Below are positions 16,951 to 25,591 of a stretch of 46,033 nucleotides of DNA, piece by piece. The notes beneath the pieces were generated by a model that had not been told where the DNA came from, did no database searches, and was given only the letters and a program-made list of their open reading frames with translations. Position numbers and translations under genes: made by a program. This stretch comes from Porticoccaceae bacterium. Its GTDB lineage: Bacteria; Pseudomonadota; Gammaproteobacteria; Pseudomonadales; Porticoccaceae. The stretch's first letter is position 1. Each line of letters starts with the position of its first letter. Where the stretch lies: assembly GCA_029238255.1 (NCBI GenBank), contig JAQWGK010000038.1:1-46033 (forward strand), in the 5' to 3' direction.

Positions 16951-18201
16951 ATGATTAACTCCCTTAAACGTTCTATCCCAAGTCTGAAATCTGTGTTTAC
17001 AGTTGCTGTTGCAGCGTTCGCATTTTCTCAGGCAGCAATCGTCAATGCCGCTCCTGCTACAGCAGAAGTCAACACAACAGGTCTGGCTGTTACTGATGAC
17101 ACAGTAACCGTAGGTATCCTTCACTCAATTACCGGAACCATGGCAATTAGTGAAACTGGTTCTACCCAGGCTGAAAAATTAGCTATTAAACAGATCAACG
17201 AATCAGGCGGTGTTCTAGGTCGTCAGATTAAATATATTCAGGAAGATGGCGCCAGTGACTGGCCAACCTTTGCTGAGAAATCACGCAAGCTGCTAGTTAA
17301 AGATAAAGTCGCTGCCGTTATGGGCTGCTGGACATCAGCAAGCCGTAAAGCTGCACTGCCAGTATTTGAGCAGTACAACGGTATGCTTTTCTACCCGACT
17401 TTCTATGAGGGTCTAGAGCAGTCACCAAACGTTGTTTACACCGGTCAGGAAGCGACTCAGCAGATTATTGCCAGTATCGACTGGGTTGTAAAAACCAAAG
17501 GTGTTAAGACTTTCTACCTACTGGGTTCAGATTACATCTGGCCACGTACCTCGATGAAAATTGCCCGTAAGCATATCGCCAAGCTGGGTCTTAAAGTGGT
17601 TGGTGAAGAGTACTACCCACTGGGTCACACGCAGTTCAACTCTGTGATCAACAAAGTAAAACTGAAAAAGCCTGACGTAATCTTTGCCGCAGTTGTTGGT
17701 GGTTCTAATGTTGCTTTCTACAAGCAGGTTAAAGCGGCTGGTATCGACTGGAGAAAAGAGAAGCCTCTTATGTTGACCATCTCTGTTACTGAAGACGAAG
17801 TGCTCGGTATCGGTGGTGAGAACCTGGTTGGTGCCTACTCTTCAATGAAGTACTTCCAGAGCCTGACTAACGGCAACAACGAAACTTTCGTCAAAGCCTT
17901 TAAAGAGATGTGGGGCGAAGATTCGGTTATCGGTGACGTTACCCAGGCAGCTTATCTAGGTCCTTGGATTTGGAAATACGCTGTTGAGAAAGCCGGTTCT
18001 TTCGATATCGACAAACTCAAACTTGCTCTGCCAGGTATCGAGTTAACCACTGCGCCTGAAGGCTATGTGAAGGTTCACCCAAACCATCACCTGTGGTCTA
18101 AAGCGCGAATTGGTCTAGCCCGTGAAGATGGTCAGTTCGATGTGGTCTTCGAGTCAGAAGGTCTTATTGAGCCAGATCCTTTCCCTAAAGGTTACCAGTA
18201 A
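16951..18201 (+). CDS. urtA: Urea ABC transporter substrate-binding protein
   Basis: This 416-residue protein has a signal peptide (KR, hydrophobic core 14-33, ending near NAAPA) and the Peripla_BP_5 fold of branched-chain-amino-acid-type binding proteins. The segments TVGILHSITGTMAISETG and VMGCWTSASRKAALPVFE are typical of UrtA, which binds urea or short-chain amides in the periplasm. GAGG lies about 9 bases upstream of the ATG. It leads urtABCDE and is followed by a stem-loop that probably raises its expression above that of the membrane genes. The adjoining formamidase means that amides such as formamide are also plausible ligands. Confidence 0.93.
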   Translation: MINSLKRSIPSLKSVFTVAVAAFAFSQAAIVNAAPATAEVNTTGLAVTDDTVTVGILHSITGTMAISETGSTQAEKLAIKQINESGGVLGRQIKYIQEDGASDWPTFAEKSRKLLVKDKVAAVMGCWTSASRKAALPVFEQYNGMLFYPTFYEGLEQSPNVVYTGQEATQQIIASIDWVVKTKGVKTFYLLGSDYIWPRTSMKIARKHIAKLGLKVVGEEYYPLGHTQFNSVINKVKLKKPDVIFAAVVGGSNVAFYKQVKAAGIDWRKEKPLMLTISVTEDEVLGIGGENLVGAYSSMKYFQSLTNGNNETFVKAFKEMWGEDSVIGDVTQAAYLGPWIWKYAVEKAGSFDIDKLKLALPGIELTTAPEGYVKVHPNHHLWSKARIGLAREDGQFDVVFESEGLIEPDPFPKGYQ

Positions 18202-18211
18202 GCACTCCACG

Positions 18212-18233
18212 ACTGGCGCCCTCGGGCGCCAGT
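18212..18233 (+). terminator. Stem-loop attenuator between urtA and urtB
   Basis: ACTGGCGCCC and GGGCGCCAGT form a perfect 10-bp stem with a 2-base nominal loop, followed by a pyrimidine-rich tract. In binding-protein operons such a hairpin commonly stabilises the upstream message or partly terminates transcription. Confidence 0.65.
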
Positions 18234-18268
18234 TTCTCTCTGTATAAAATTTAACCAAGGAACATATC

Positions 18269-19195
18269 ATGTTTGACGGATATACAGCTTCTGAACTTAT
18301 GGCAATTTTTGCCATGCAAGGATTCGCAGGACTTATCCTGTTCTCCGTTCTTGTCCTTATGGCGCTGGGTTTGGCCATTATTTTTGGGCAGATGGGTGTT
18401 ATTAATATGGCCCATGGTGAATTTATGATCCTCGGTGCTTACGTTACCTACCTCACCTCAATATTTTTCGAAAATTACCTGCCGGGACTCTCGAGTATCT
18501 ACTTTTTTGTCGCCATAGTCCTGGCCTTTATAGCGGCGGCCAGTCTCGGCGCCTTTGTTGAATGGGCCTTAATACGCCGGCTTTATAAACGCCCTCTGGA
18601 TACGCTGTTAGCGACCTGGGGTCTAAGCTTAATTCTGCAACAAACCTACCGCTCTGTATTTGGCGGTCGTGAAAAGGGTGTTTCCCTTCCAGACTGGATG
18701 ATGGGTTCAATACCCGTCACCGACATTATAGAAATTCCCATCAACGGCATTATCGTGATGGTCTTGACGCTGATAATTACTCTCGCAGTTTACTTTGTAA
18801 TGCAGCGTTCCCAGTGGGGTGCCAAAGTGCGCGCGGTTGTTCAAAACCGCCCCATGGCAGCCGCTGTTGGTATTAACACTTCTATTGTTGACCGAATGAC
18901 CTTTGCCCTTGGTTGCGGTATCGCCGGTATTGCCGGTAGCGCCTTCACCATGATTGGTTCCACCGGTCCAACTTCCGGACAGCTGTATATCGTCGATACC
19001 TTTATGGTTGTGGTCTTCGGTGGTGCAGCCAACCTTATGGGTACCATCGCTTCAGCATTCACCATCTCTCAGGCACAGACAATCCTTGAATTCTTTATGA
19101 GTGGATCGATTGCCAAGGTGCTTACTCTGGGTATGGTCGTGGGCATTTTGATGCTGCGTCCACAGGGTTTATTTGTTCTCAAGATTCGTCGCTAG
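18269..19195 (+). CDS. urtB: Urea ABC transporter permease UrtB
   Basis: This 308-residue permease of the LivH type has about eight membrane helices and the conserved GLAIIFGQMGVINMAHGEF and NRPMAAAVGIN blocks. It forms half of the inner-membrane channel with UrtC. Many proteobacterial UrtB proteins have a long N-terminal periplasmic extension; this one lacks it and begins close to the first helix. AAGGA lies 8 bases before the ATG. It is followed 12 bases later by urtC. Confidence 0.92.
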   Translation: MFDGYTASELMAIFAMQGFAGLILFSVLVLMALGLAIIFGQMGVINMAHGEFMILGAYVTYLTSIFFENYLPGLSSIYFFVAIVLAFIAAASLGAFVEWALIRRLYKRPLDTLLATWGLSLILQQTYRSVFGGREKGVSLPDWMMGSIPVTDIIEIPINGIIVMVLTLIITLAVYFVMQRSQWGAKVRAVVQNRPMAAAVGINTSIVDRMTFALGCGIAGIAGSAFTMIGSTGPTSGQLYIVDTFMVVVFGGAANLMGTIASAFTISQAQTILEFFMSGSIAKVLTLGMVVGILMLRPQGLFVLKIRR

Positions 19196-19207
19196 GAGAT
19201 AGTTTAA

Positions 19208-20368
19208 ATGTCTAATTTTTCAAAGCAGAAATTATTATCCCCGGCCGAACTCTGCGGCTTTATTGTACTGGCACTACTGTTGTTTGTTGTATTGCCTCTC
19301 TCTCTGGATGACTTCCGACTGAATCTGGTTGGCAAGTACCTGAGCTACTCCTTTGTCGCTATGGGCCTTGTGCTCTGCTGGGGTTACGGCGGTATTTTAA
19401 GCCTCGGCCAGGGCGTGTTCTTTGGTATCGGCGGCTACTGTATGGCGATGTTCCTCAAGCTGGAGGCATCGAGTCCCGAGAATACAGCGATCCAGTCAAC
19501 CCCGGGTATTCCAGACTTTATGGATTGGAATCAGCTCACCGAGCTGCCCTGGTTCTGGGAACCGTTCAACAGTTTAGGGCTATCGCTTATTGCCGTGGTA
19601 CTGATACCGGGACTGTTCGCGTTCTTAATTGGACTGGCCATGTTCAAGCGTCGAGTCGGTGGTGTTTACTTCGCGATTATTACTCAGGCCGTGGCAGCTA
19701 TTTTGACCATTTTGATTGTCGGTAGTCAGGGTATGACCGGTGGTATTAACGGTATTACTGATTTGCGCACCATGTTGGGCTGGGATATTCGCACCGATGA
19801 AGCCAAGGTTATTCTCTACTTTGTCTGTGTCACCTTTGTCTTCCTGTGTTTACTACTCTGTCAGTTTGTACTGCGCTCAAAACTTGGACGACTGCTTGTC
19901 GCGGTTCGCGATACCGAAGAGCGCGTGCGCTTCTCCGGTTACAACGTCGACAACTTTAAGATCTTTGTCTTCACCTTTGCGGCAATGCTGTCGGCCATTG
20001 GTGGCGCCATGTTCACCCTGCAGGTTGGCTTTATGTCACCAAGCTTTGTCGGAATCGTACCCTCGATTGAGATGGTTATTTTCTGTGCGGTGGGTGGTCG
20101 TCTATCCCTACTGGGTGCAGTCTACGGTGCACTGGCAGTTAACTTTGCCAAGACAACCCTGTCGGAAGCCATACCGGAACTCTGGTTATTTGCTCTCGGC
20201 GCCATGTTTATCGCAGTTGTTTCGATATTCCCCAACGGTCTGATGGGACTTTACACCGCTTATATAGCACCAGTTGTAAATCGTACCCTCAAGCCAGTTT
20301 TTGCAGCGGTTAAACAAAAGCTGCCATCCAAACAGCCGGTTTCAGAATCAACCACAGGAGCTGAGTGA
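19208..20368 (+). CDS. urtC: Urea ABC transporter permease UrtC
   Basis: This 386-residue LivM-type permease has the hallmark LCWGYGGILSLGQGVFFGIGGY stretch near 56-77 (shown here only as a landmark) and VRDTEERVRFSGYNV near 231-245, the coupling region that meets the ATPases. It pairs with UrtB. AGGAG lies just upstream of the start. The gap to urtD is only 3 bases, so the two are translated together. Confidence 0.92.
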   Translation: MSNFSKQKLLSPAELCGFIVLALLLFVVLPLSLDDFRLNLVGKYLSYSFVAMGLVLCWGYGGILSLGQGVFFGIGGYCMAMFLKLEASSPENTAIQSTPGIPDFMDWNQLTELPWFWEPFNSLGLSLIAVVLIPGLFAFLIGLAMFKRRVGGVYFAIITQAVAAILTILIVGSQGMTGGINGITDLRTMLGWDIRTDEAKVILYFVCVTFVFLCLLLCQFVLRSKLGRLLVAVRDTEERVRFSGYNVDNFKIFVFTFAAMLSAIGGAMFTLQVGFMSPSFVGIVPSIEMVIFCAVGGRLSLLGAVYGALAVNFAKTTLSEAIPELWLFALGAMFIAVVSIFPNGLMGLYTAYIAPVVNRTLKPVFAAVKQKLPSKQPVSESTTGAE

Positions 20369-20371
20369 GCC

Positions 20372-21115
20372 ATGAGTAAAAAAGACTTTGTTTTAGCGGT
20401 GGAAGGTTTAACCGTTTCCTTTGACGGATTTAAAGCGGTTGATGACTTCTCCTTTTATGTTGAAGAGGGCGAGATACGAGTCATTATCGGCCCCAATGGT
20501 GCCGGTAAAACCACCGTATTGGATTTGATTTGTGGTCGTACCAAATCCACCGATGGCTCAATTAAATTTTGCGACAAAGAGTTAACCAAAATGACCGAGC
20601 ATGGAATTGTCCATGCCGGTGTTGGCCGCAAATTTCAAAACCCCTCGGTGTATGAAGATCTGACCGTATTCGAAAACCTTGAACTGTCATTTCCCCGCGG
20701 TCGTTCAGTATTTGGCGCCCTTGGATTTAAGCGTGATGCGGAAGTATTAAAAGCCATTCAGGAAACGGCGGAGATGGTTTTTTTACAAGACCTTCTCGGC
20801 ACCCAGGCAACGCTCCTCAGTCACGGCCAGAAGCAGTGGTTGGAGATCGGCATGCTGCTCATTCAGGATCCAAGCCTGTTGATGCTCGATGAACCGGTTG
20901 CCGGAATGTCGGTTGCTGAACGTAAAAAAACCGCTGAACTGTTGCGCACCATTACCCAGAATCGTTCGGTAATTGTGATTGAACACGATATGAACTTTGT
21001 TGCCGATATTGCTGACCGGGTAACGGTTATGCATCAGGGCAAGGTGCTGTCTGAAGGCAGCATGGATCATGTGCAAACAGATCCTAAAGTTATCGAAGTT
21101 TATTTGGGCCACTAA
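20372..21115 (+). CDS. urtD: Urea ABC transporter ATPase UrtD
   Basis: This is a 247-residue ABC ATPase of the LivG type with Walker A GPNGAGKT at 40-47, signature LSHGQKQ at 149-155, Walker B LLMLDEP at 169-175 and the switch His in IEHDMNF. The change of GG to HG in the signature is usual for UrtD. It powers import together with UrtE. GGAG at 20359-20362 lies upstream of the ATG within the end of urtC. Confidence 0.93.
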   Translation: MSKKDFVLAVEGLTVSFDGFKAVDDFSFYVEEGEIRVIIGPNGAGKTTVLDLICGRTKSTDGSIKFCDKELTKMTEHGIVHAGVGRKFQNPSVYEDLTVFENLELSFPRGRSVFGALGFKRDAEVLKAIQETAEMVFLQDLLGTQATLLSHGQKQWLEIGMLLIQDPSLLMLDEPVAGMSVAERKKTAELLRTITQNRSVIVIEHDMNFVADIADRVTVMHQGKVLSEGSMDHVQTDPKVIEVYLGH

Positions 21116-21127
21116 GGAATTTATAGC

Positions 21128-21817
21128 ATGTTGAAATTACAAGACTACAACGTTGCTTACGGCCAGAGCCGTGTAATCAACGATATGAACCTGGAAATTG
21201 GCGAAGGCGAAATTGTTTCGTTAGTCGGCCGAAACGGTATGGGTAAAACCACATTGCTCAAGTCGCTGGTTGGAATGGTTCCCCATCAGTCCGGTGCAAT
21301 TACGCTGGATGGAAAAGATATTGGCCCATTGGAAAGTCACGACCGAGTAGCCAGTGGTATTGGCTTTGTCCCTCAGGGTCGCATGATCTTCTCAACCATG
21401 ACCGTATCAGAAAATATTATTACCGGCTTAACCACCACCGGCGAGAAAAAAATTCCTGAAGACCTCTACGATATTTTCCCGGTGCTCAAAGAGATGGGCA
21501 AGCGTCGCGGCGGTAATTTATCCGGTGGTCAACAGCAGCAATTGGCGATCGCCAGAGCACTGGCAAGTCGACCCAAGCTACTTATTTTAGATGAACCAAC
21601 AGAGGGCATTCAGCCCTCTATTATCCGAGAGATGGTCCATACCCTTAGACGTATTCGGGATGAACGCGGTCTCTCTATTTTAGTGTCAGAGCAGGTGTTG
21701 AGTTTCGCACTGGATGTTTCTGATCGTGTGATGGTGATCGAAAAAGGCGACATAGTTCACCAGGAATCCAGTGCGACTGCCGATCAGAAAAAGATCGCAG
21801 CGTATCTATCTGTTTAA
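21128..21817 (+). CDS. urtE: Urea ABC transporter ATPase UrtE
   Basis: This is a 229-residue LivF-type ATPase with Walker A GRNGMGKT at 34-41, signature LSGGQQQ at 131-137 and Walker B LLILDEP at 151-157. It completes the five-gene transporter. It follows urtD by 12 bases and precedes the formamidase gene by 28 bases, so one transcript is likely. Confidence 0.93.
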   Translation: MLKLQDYNVAYGQSRVINDMNLEIGEGEIVSLVGRNGMGKTTLLKSLVGMVPHQSGAITLDGKDIGPLESHDRVASGIGFVPQGRMIFSTMTVSENIITGLTTTGEKKIPEDLYDIFPVLKEMGKRRGGNLSGGQQQQLAIARALASRPKLLILDEPTEGIQPSIIREMVHTLRRIRDERGLSILVSEQVLSFALDVSDRVMVIEKGDIVHQESSATADQKKIAAYLSV

Positions 21818-21845
21818 CTTTTATTTTTAGAATAGGAATAAGATT

Positions 21846-23081
21846 ATGGCCGAAACCATTATTAAGATTAACCTCGACGAAAGCCCCTACACCAATGACA
21901 ATATCCACAACCGCTGGCACCCGGATATTCCGATGGTTGCCAAAGTAAAACCCGGCGATGATTTTATCGTTGAGTGTTACGACTGGACCGGTGGCCAAAT
22001 CAAGAACAATGACTCCGCAGAAGATGTCCGCGATGTCGATCTGGGGCAGGTTCACTTTCTCTCTGGCCCCATCGAAGTAGAGGGTGCCCAGCCCGGTGAT
22101 TTACTCCAGGTTGAGATTCTTGATATTGGTGCCTTTGAAGAATCTCAGTGGGGTTTCAACGGTTTCTTCAGCAAGAATAATGGCGGTGGTTTTTTAACTG
22201 AACACTTCCCTGATGCGCAGAAATCAATCTGGGATTTCAACGGTATGTTTACCAAATCTCGCCATGTACCCGGCGTTGAATTTGCCGGTTGCCTGCACCC
22301 GGGGCTAATCGGTTGTCTACCCGACAAAGCCATGCTCGATACCTGGAATGAGCGTGAAAAAGGTCTCTTTGATACTGAGCCAGATCGTGTTCCAGCACTG
22401 GCCGCACTGCCGGAAGCCCGCGTTGCCCATATGGGTAAGATGCAGGGTGCAGAGCGTGATGCAGCCGCTGCTGAAGGTGCACGAACTGTTCCACCTCGTG
22501 AGCACGGCGGTAACTGTGATATTAAAGATTTGACCCGTGGTTCCACCGTGTACTTCCCGGTTTATCAGGACGGTGCTGGTCTTTCAGTCGGTGACTTACA
22601 CTTTAGTCAGGGCGATGGCGAAATCACTTTCTGTGGTGCGATCGAAATGGCTGGCTGGATACATATGCGCGTCAACCTGATCAAAGACGGCATGGTGCAG
22701 TACGGTGTTAAAAATCCAATCTTTAAGCCAAGCCCAATGGTACCCAAGTACGATGACTACCTGATCTTTGAAGGTATCTCGGTTGACGAAGGTGGCACTC
22801 AGCACTATCTGGATGTGCATGTTGCCTACCGTCAGGCCTGTCTAAATGCGATTAACTATATGACCAAGTTTGGTTATACCGAAGCCCAGGCCTACTCGAT
22901 TCTTGGCTGTGCACCGGTACAGGGTCATATCAGTGGTGTGGTGGATATTCCAAATGCCTGTGCGACACTCTGGCTACCGACTGATATCTTCGACTTTGAT
23001 ATGCATCCGGGAGCCGACGGCCCAACTAAAGGTGTTGATGGTGCTGCCAATGATATCCCCAAAGCACCGGATCTGGACTAG
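21846..23081 (+). CDS. fmdA: Formamidase (FmdA/AmdA family)
   Basis: This 411-residue protein matches the acetamidase/formamidase family in length and sequence (start ETIIKINLDESPY, central HPGLIGCLPDKAML, and GEITFCGAIEMAG). It hydrolyses formamide to formate and ammonia in the cytoplasm. In Methylophilus the fmd genes for formamide use lie with an amide/urea ABC transporter, and here too fmdA follows the transporter genes directly. AGGAAT precedes the ATG. Acetamide or other short amides are possible substrates. Confidence 0.9.
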   Translation: MAETIIKINLDESPYTNDNIHNRWHPDIPMVAKVKPGDDFIVECYDWTGGQIKNNDSAEDVRDVDLGQVHFLSGPIEVEGAQPGDLLQVEILDIGAFEESQWGFNGFFSKNNGGGFLTEHFPDAQKSIWDFNGMFTKSRHVPGVEFAGCLHPGLIGCLPDKAMLDTWNEREKGLFDTEPDRVPALAALPEARVAHMGKMQGAERDAAAAEGARTVPPREHGGNCDIKDLTRGSTVYFPVYQDGAGLSVGDLHFSQGDGEITFCGAIEMAGWIHMRVNLIKDGMVQYGVKNPIFKPSPMVPKYDDYLIFEGISVDEGGTQHYLDVHVAYRQACLNAINYMTKFGYTEAQAYSILGCAPVQGHISGVVDIPNACATLWLPTDIFDFDMHPGADGPTKGVDGAANDIPKAPDLD

Positions 23082-23102
23082 GTCTAACAGGAGGAGTTAC
23101 TG

Positions 23103-23456
23103 ATGCCTTTATATGATTACAAATGCAATGACCATGGCGTGTTCACCGAACTCGCCACTATTGCCGGCCGCGAAAAGCCTGTTAACTGCCCCCAGTGTGG
23201 GGCAGCTTCTGCGCGAGTATTTGCTCTGTCACCGCAGATGATTGGTATGATGAAAGAGAAAAAGCAGGCCATGGAGCGCAATGAAAAAGCCCGTCATGAA
23301 CCATTAATCTCAACATTAGATCGCCGGCAAAATGACAAGCAGCACGCCAGTGATTGTGGTTGCAGTGGCGGCAGTGTGAAAAACTCCAAACTGTTCTATA
23401 CCGCAGAGGGAAACAAAATGTTTCCCTCAATGCGTCCCTGGATGATTAGTCACTAA
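23103..23456 (+). CDS. fmdB: FmdB-like zinc ribbon protein
   Basis: This 117-residue protein has the N-terminal MPLYDYKC start of FmdB proteins and a small zinc ribbon. The first metal pair is C8 and H11 (CNDH) where the family usually has CxxC; the second is C29 and C32 (CPQC). A second short Cys cluster, DCGC, lies near 97-100. FmdB was proposed as a regulator of formamidase expression, but its mechanism is not settled. GGAGGAG lies before the ATG. It is the last gene of the urt-fmd unit. Confidence 0.85.
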   Translation: MPLYDYKCNDHGVFTELATIAGREKPVNCPQCGAASARVFALSPQMIGMMKEKKQAMERNEKARHEPLISTLDRRQNDKQHASDCGCSGGSVKNSKLFYTAEGNKMFPSMRPWMISH

Positions 23457-23484
23457 AGTAGCTATTCATCATTCTGGCTAGAGA

Positions 23485-23515
23485 GAATGCTGTCAGCCTT
23501 AGGCTGCCAGCATTC
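23485..23515. terminator. Bidirectional hairpin between fmdB and ureG
   Basis: Two 14-base arms (23485-23498 and 23502-23515) pair with one mismatch around a TTA loop. It ends both converging operons. The ureG stop codon lies inside the loop and arm, so the hairpin includes the last codons of ureG. The T tracts are short on both sides. Confidence 0.75.
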
Positions 23516-24116
23516 CTTTATCAACAATAAAATCAATAATAGTCTGAAGACCCGTATGCTTGTGTAGGTTGGTAAATACATAGGGATTGGTCGGGCGCAT
23601 ACGCTTGGTATCGCTATCCATTATCTCCAGATTTGCACCGACATGGGGTGCCAGATCAATCTTGTTAATCACCAGCAGATCCGCTTTAGTAATCCCCGGC
23701 CCGCCTTTGCGCGGAATCTTTTCTCCCGCTGCAACATCGATTACATAGATGGTTAGATCCGCCAGTTCAGGACTAAAGGTCGCACTTAAATTATCGCCGC
23801 CACTTTCAATAAAAATTAAGTCTAGACCCTGATGGCGCTGACTCATCTCTTCGACCGCGGCCAGATTCATCGACGCATCTTCGCGAATTGCCGTGTGCGG
23901 ACAGCCACCGGTTTCAACACCGATAATACGGTCGGCCGCCAGTGCTTCAGCGCGGGTCAAAATAATCGCATCTTCCTGGGTGTAGATATCATTGGTCACC
24001 ACCGCCAAGTTGTACTGATCGCGCATGGTTTTGCACAGAGCTTCGAGCAGGGCGGTTTTGCCGGAACCGACCGGGCCGCCGACACCAATGCGCAATGGAG
24101 CAGTTGTATGATTCAT
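23499..24116 (-). CDS. ureG: Urease accessory GTPase UreG
   Basis: This 205-residue SIMIBI GTPase has the P loop GPVGSGKT at 14-21, the metal-binding CPH motif ([17 protein letters not shown]) and the NKID guanine motif. It delivers nickel and energy to the UreD-UreF-apourease complex. It is the last gene of the urease operon, 19 bases behind ureF, and AGGAAT stands before its ATG. Confidence 0.96.
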   Translation of the reverse strand: MNHTTAPLRIGVGGPVGSGKTALLEALCKTMRDQYNLAVVTNDIYTQEDAIILTRAEALAADRIIGVETGGCPHTAIREDASMNLAAVEEMSQRHQGLDLIFIESGGDNLSATFSPELADLTIYVIDVAAGEKIPRKGGPGITKADLLVINKIDLAPHVGANLEIMDSDTKRMRPTNPYVFTNLHKHTGLQTIIDFIVDKGMLAA

Positions 24117-24135
24117 CGTAAATTCCTAATGTTGT

Positions 24136-24813
24136 TCAAGACCTGAAAAGTCTGGTGTATTGAGTTTCATGACGGCTGCTGGCAATTGCCAGCGCCGGTG
24201 TTGAGCTGCGTATATGGGCATCGGCTACCTGTTCAGCACGCGCGACAGCGGCGGGAATCTGTTCTGCCAGTTCGAGCATAATCTGCTGACCATGGGTCTG
24301 TCCGAGAGGAATAAGTTTGACCCCGGCGACCACATTATTATCCAGCCAACTCCAGCTGTAACCACAGCACAGTTGCTGGCAATTAATATTCCATTGGCTT
24401 GCGGCCAACGCTATACCCGTCAGCTGGCAACTGGCTATCGTAGTCGCCAGATGGGGTGGAATATCAATCCCCAGATTGGGCAGTAACTTTGCCAGTGCCG
24501 CACCCCGTTGACGCTCTTCCTTGCGCAGTTCCATGGTTTCCCGACAGGCGATCAGCCACTGACTCCAGCGCACCACGCTAGCCTCATCGGCACTGTTAAA
24601 CGCGTTTAACAGACGGAGTAAAATGGGTAACTCAAGGGTTGCAACACTGGCCGAGAGAACAGTCTCCAACCAGTCTTTTAAACTCTCGGTATCAGTGACC
24701 CACTGGGCTTCAATCGCCCACTCCAAACCCTGAGAGTAGGTAAAACCCCCGATCGGAAGAGATGGGCTGATCAGCTGAAATAGCCTCAGCTCAGAGAGCG
24801 AGTTTGCAGGCAT
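24136..24813 (-). CDS. ureF: Urease accessory protein UreF
   Basis: This 225-residue all-helical protein carries the family start LFQLISPSLPIGGFTYSQGLEWAI (about 11-34, given as landmark) and the C-terminal PALAIASSRHETQYTRLFRS tail that binds UreD and UreG. It controls GTPase timing during nickel loading. Its ATG overlaps the stop of the small membrane gene upstream (TAATG), so the two are coupled. Confidence 0.95.
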   Translation of the reverse strand: MPANSLSELRLFQLISPSLPIGGFTYSQGLEWAIEAQWVTDTESLKDWLETVLSASVATLELPILLRLLNAFNSADEASVVRWSQWLIACRETMELRKEERQRGAALAKLLPNLGIDIPPHLATTIASCQLTGIALAASQWNINCQQLCCGYSWSWLDNNVVAGVKLIPLGQTHGQQIMLELAEQIPAAVARAEQVADAHIRSSTPALAIASSRHETQYTRLFRS

Positions 24814-25028
24814 TATTTTTTAGTGGCGCCAGTCATTTTGGTTTTTTGTAAGCGCAGGTAAGCGGCAGAAAAAAGTACAGCGACAAGCGCGGCTAGACCC
24901 AGATGATCCGGAGCAGTGATAAAATGAAATGCCGAACTTATTGAGCCATCTGAGTTGTGGGCCTGAACTGTAGACTGCCCAACTAAAAAGAAGCCAATAA
25001 CAGTTAAACGTTTTAAAAAGTTGTTCAT
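24813..25028 (-). CDS. Miniature HupE/UreJ-like membrane protein
   Basis: The start at 25028 gives 71 residues and has AAGG 7 bases upstream; a longer frame from 25178 would run into ureE and is unlikely. It has a signal peptide ending at VQA, then a histidine (AHNSDG), the stretch FHFITAPDHLGLAAL, one membrane helix and a basic tail (KTKMTGATKK). HupE/UreJ nickel transporters begin the same way, with a His after the signal peptide and a HPxxGxDHL motif, but have six or more helices and about 190 residues. This protein keeps only the first module. It sits between ureE and ureF with coupled translation, so a nickel-related role is plausible but untested. Confidence 0.6.
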   Translation of the reverse strand: MNNFLKRLTVIGFFLVGQSTVQAHNSDGSISSAFHFITAPDHLGLAALVAVLFSAAYLRLQKTKMTGATKK

Positions 25029-25059
25029 TTTTTTGCCTTGTAAGTAATAAATAAATTTT

Positions 25060-25530
25060 TTAATGATGGTGGCCGTGGTTATGGCTATGGTTGGAGCTAT
25101 GACCAGCAGCACTTTTGTAAGCACCGGCTTCAGGTTCAAAAGGTGCCTCTTCAACCGCGACGGACAGTCCCAGTCCAATCACCATTTCATCGAGTACATG
25201 GTCGTGCTGGTAGCGCAGAAAACCAGTTTCAATCTGCAGGGGCACATGACGATTGCCAAGGTGATAACTGGCTCGTGCCAGCGCGTGAGGGCAGCTGCTA
25301 GTCACTGTTGAAACAGTTTCTGGGGCTGCACAAATTTGCACCACCAGACCCTCTTCACTCTCCACTAAATCACCACCGCGCAATATTTCTCCCCGAGGTA
25401 AGAACAGTCCCGCCTCGCGACCATCATCCAGAGTGACTTTGATACGGCTTTTGGTGCGCTCTCTAATTGGCAGACTCAGTGTTGTGCTGTGGGCTGCTGA
25501 TTTTTCTAAAATGCGAATAAAACGAATCAT
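25060..25530 (-). CDS. ureE: Urease nickel metallochaperone UreE
   Basis: This 156-residue protein has the UreE N-terminal domain (residues 1-75, [20 protein letters not shown]), a metal-binding C-terminal domain with the conserved His in LGNRHVPLQ (near 94) and a histidine-rich tail (eight His in the last 15 residues). It supplies nickel to UreG. It lies 52 bases after ureC. Confidence 0.95.
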   Translation of the reverse strand: MIRFIRILEKSAAHSTTLSLPIRERTKSRIKVTLDDGREAGLFLPRGEILRGGDLVESEEGLVVQICAAPETVSTVTSSCPHALARASYHLGNRHVPLQIETGFLRYQHDHVLDEMVIGLGLSVAVEEAPFEPEAGAYKSAAGHSSNHSHNHGHHH

Positions 25531-25549
25531 AAATTTTTGCTTAAAATAA

Positions 25550-25591
25550 AGTTCTTAATGAGGAGTCCTTAATAAAGAGTTCTTAGAAAAG
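25550..25591. repeat. 14-nt degenerate tandem repeat at the ureC stop
   Basis: Three units follow each other: AGTTCTTAATGAGG (25550-25563), AGTCCTTAATAAAG (25564-25577) and AGTTCTTAGAAAAG (25578-25591). The third contains the ureC stop codon, so the array seems to have grown from the end of that gene. Confidence 0.6.

Noticed and set aside
18528-18710. 60-codon minus-strand frame within urtB
   Set aside because: Antisense shadow with no start signal, inside a gene of an intact operon.
22145-22546. 133-codon frame antisense to the formamidase gene
   Set aside because: Low-complexity Ala/Ser/Arg-rich shadow of fmdA.
25029-25178. Longer start for the small membrane gene between ureE and ureF
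   Set aside because: It would overlap the His-rich end of ureE and hide the signal peptide; the ATG at 25028 has a ribosome site.
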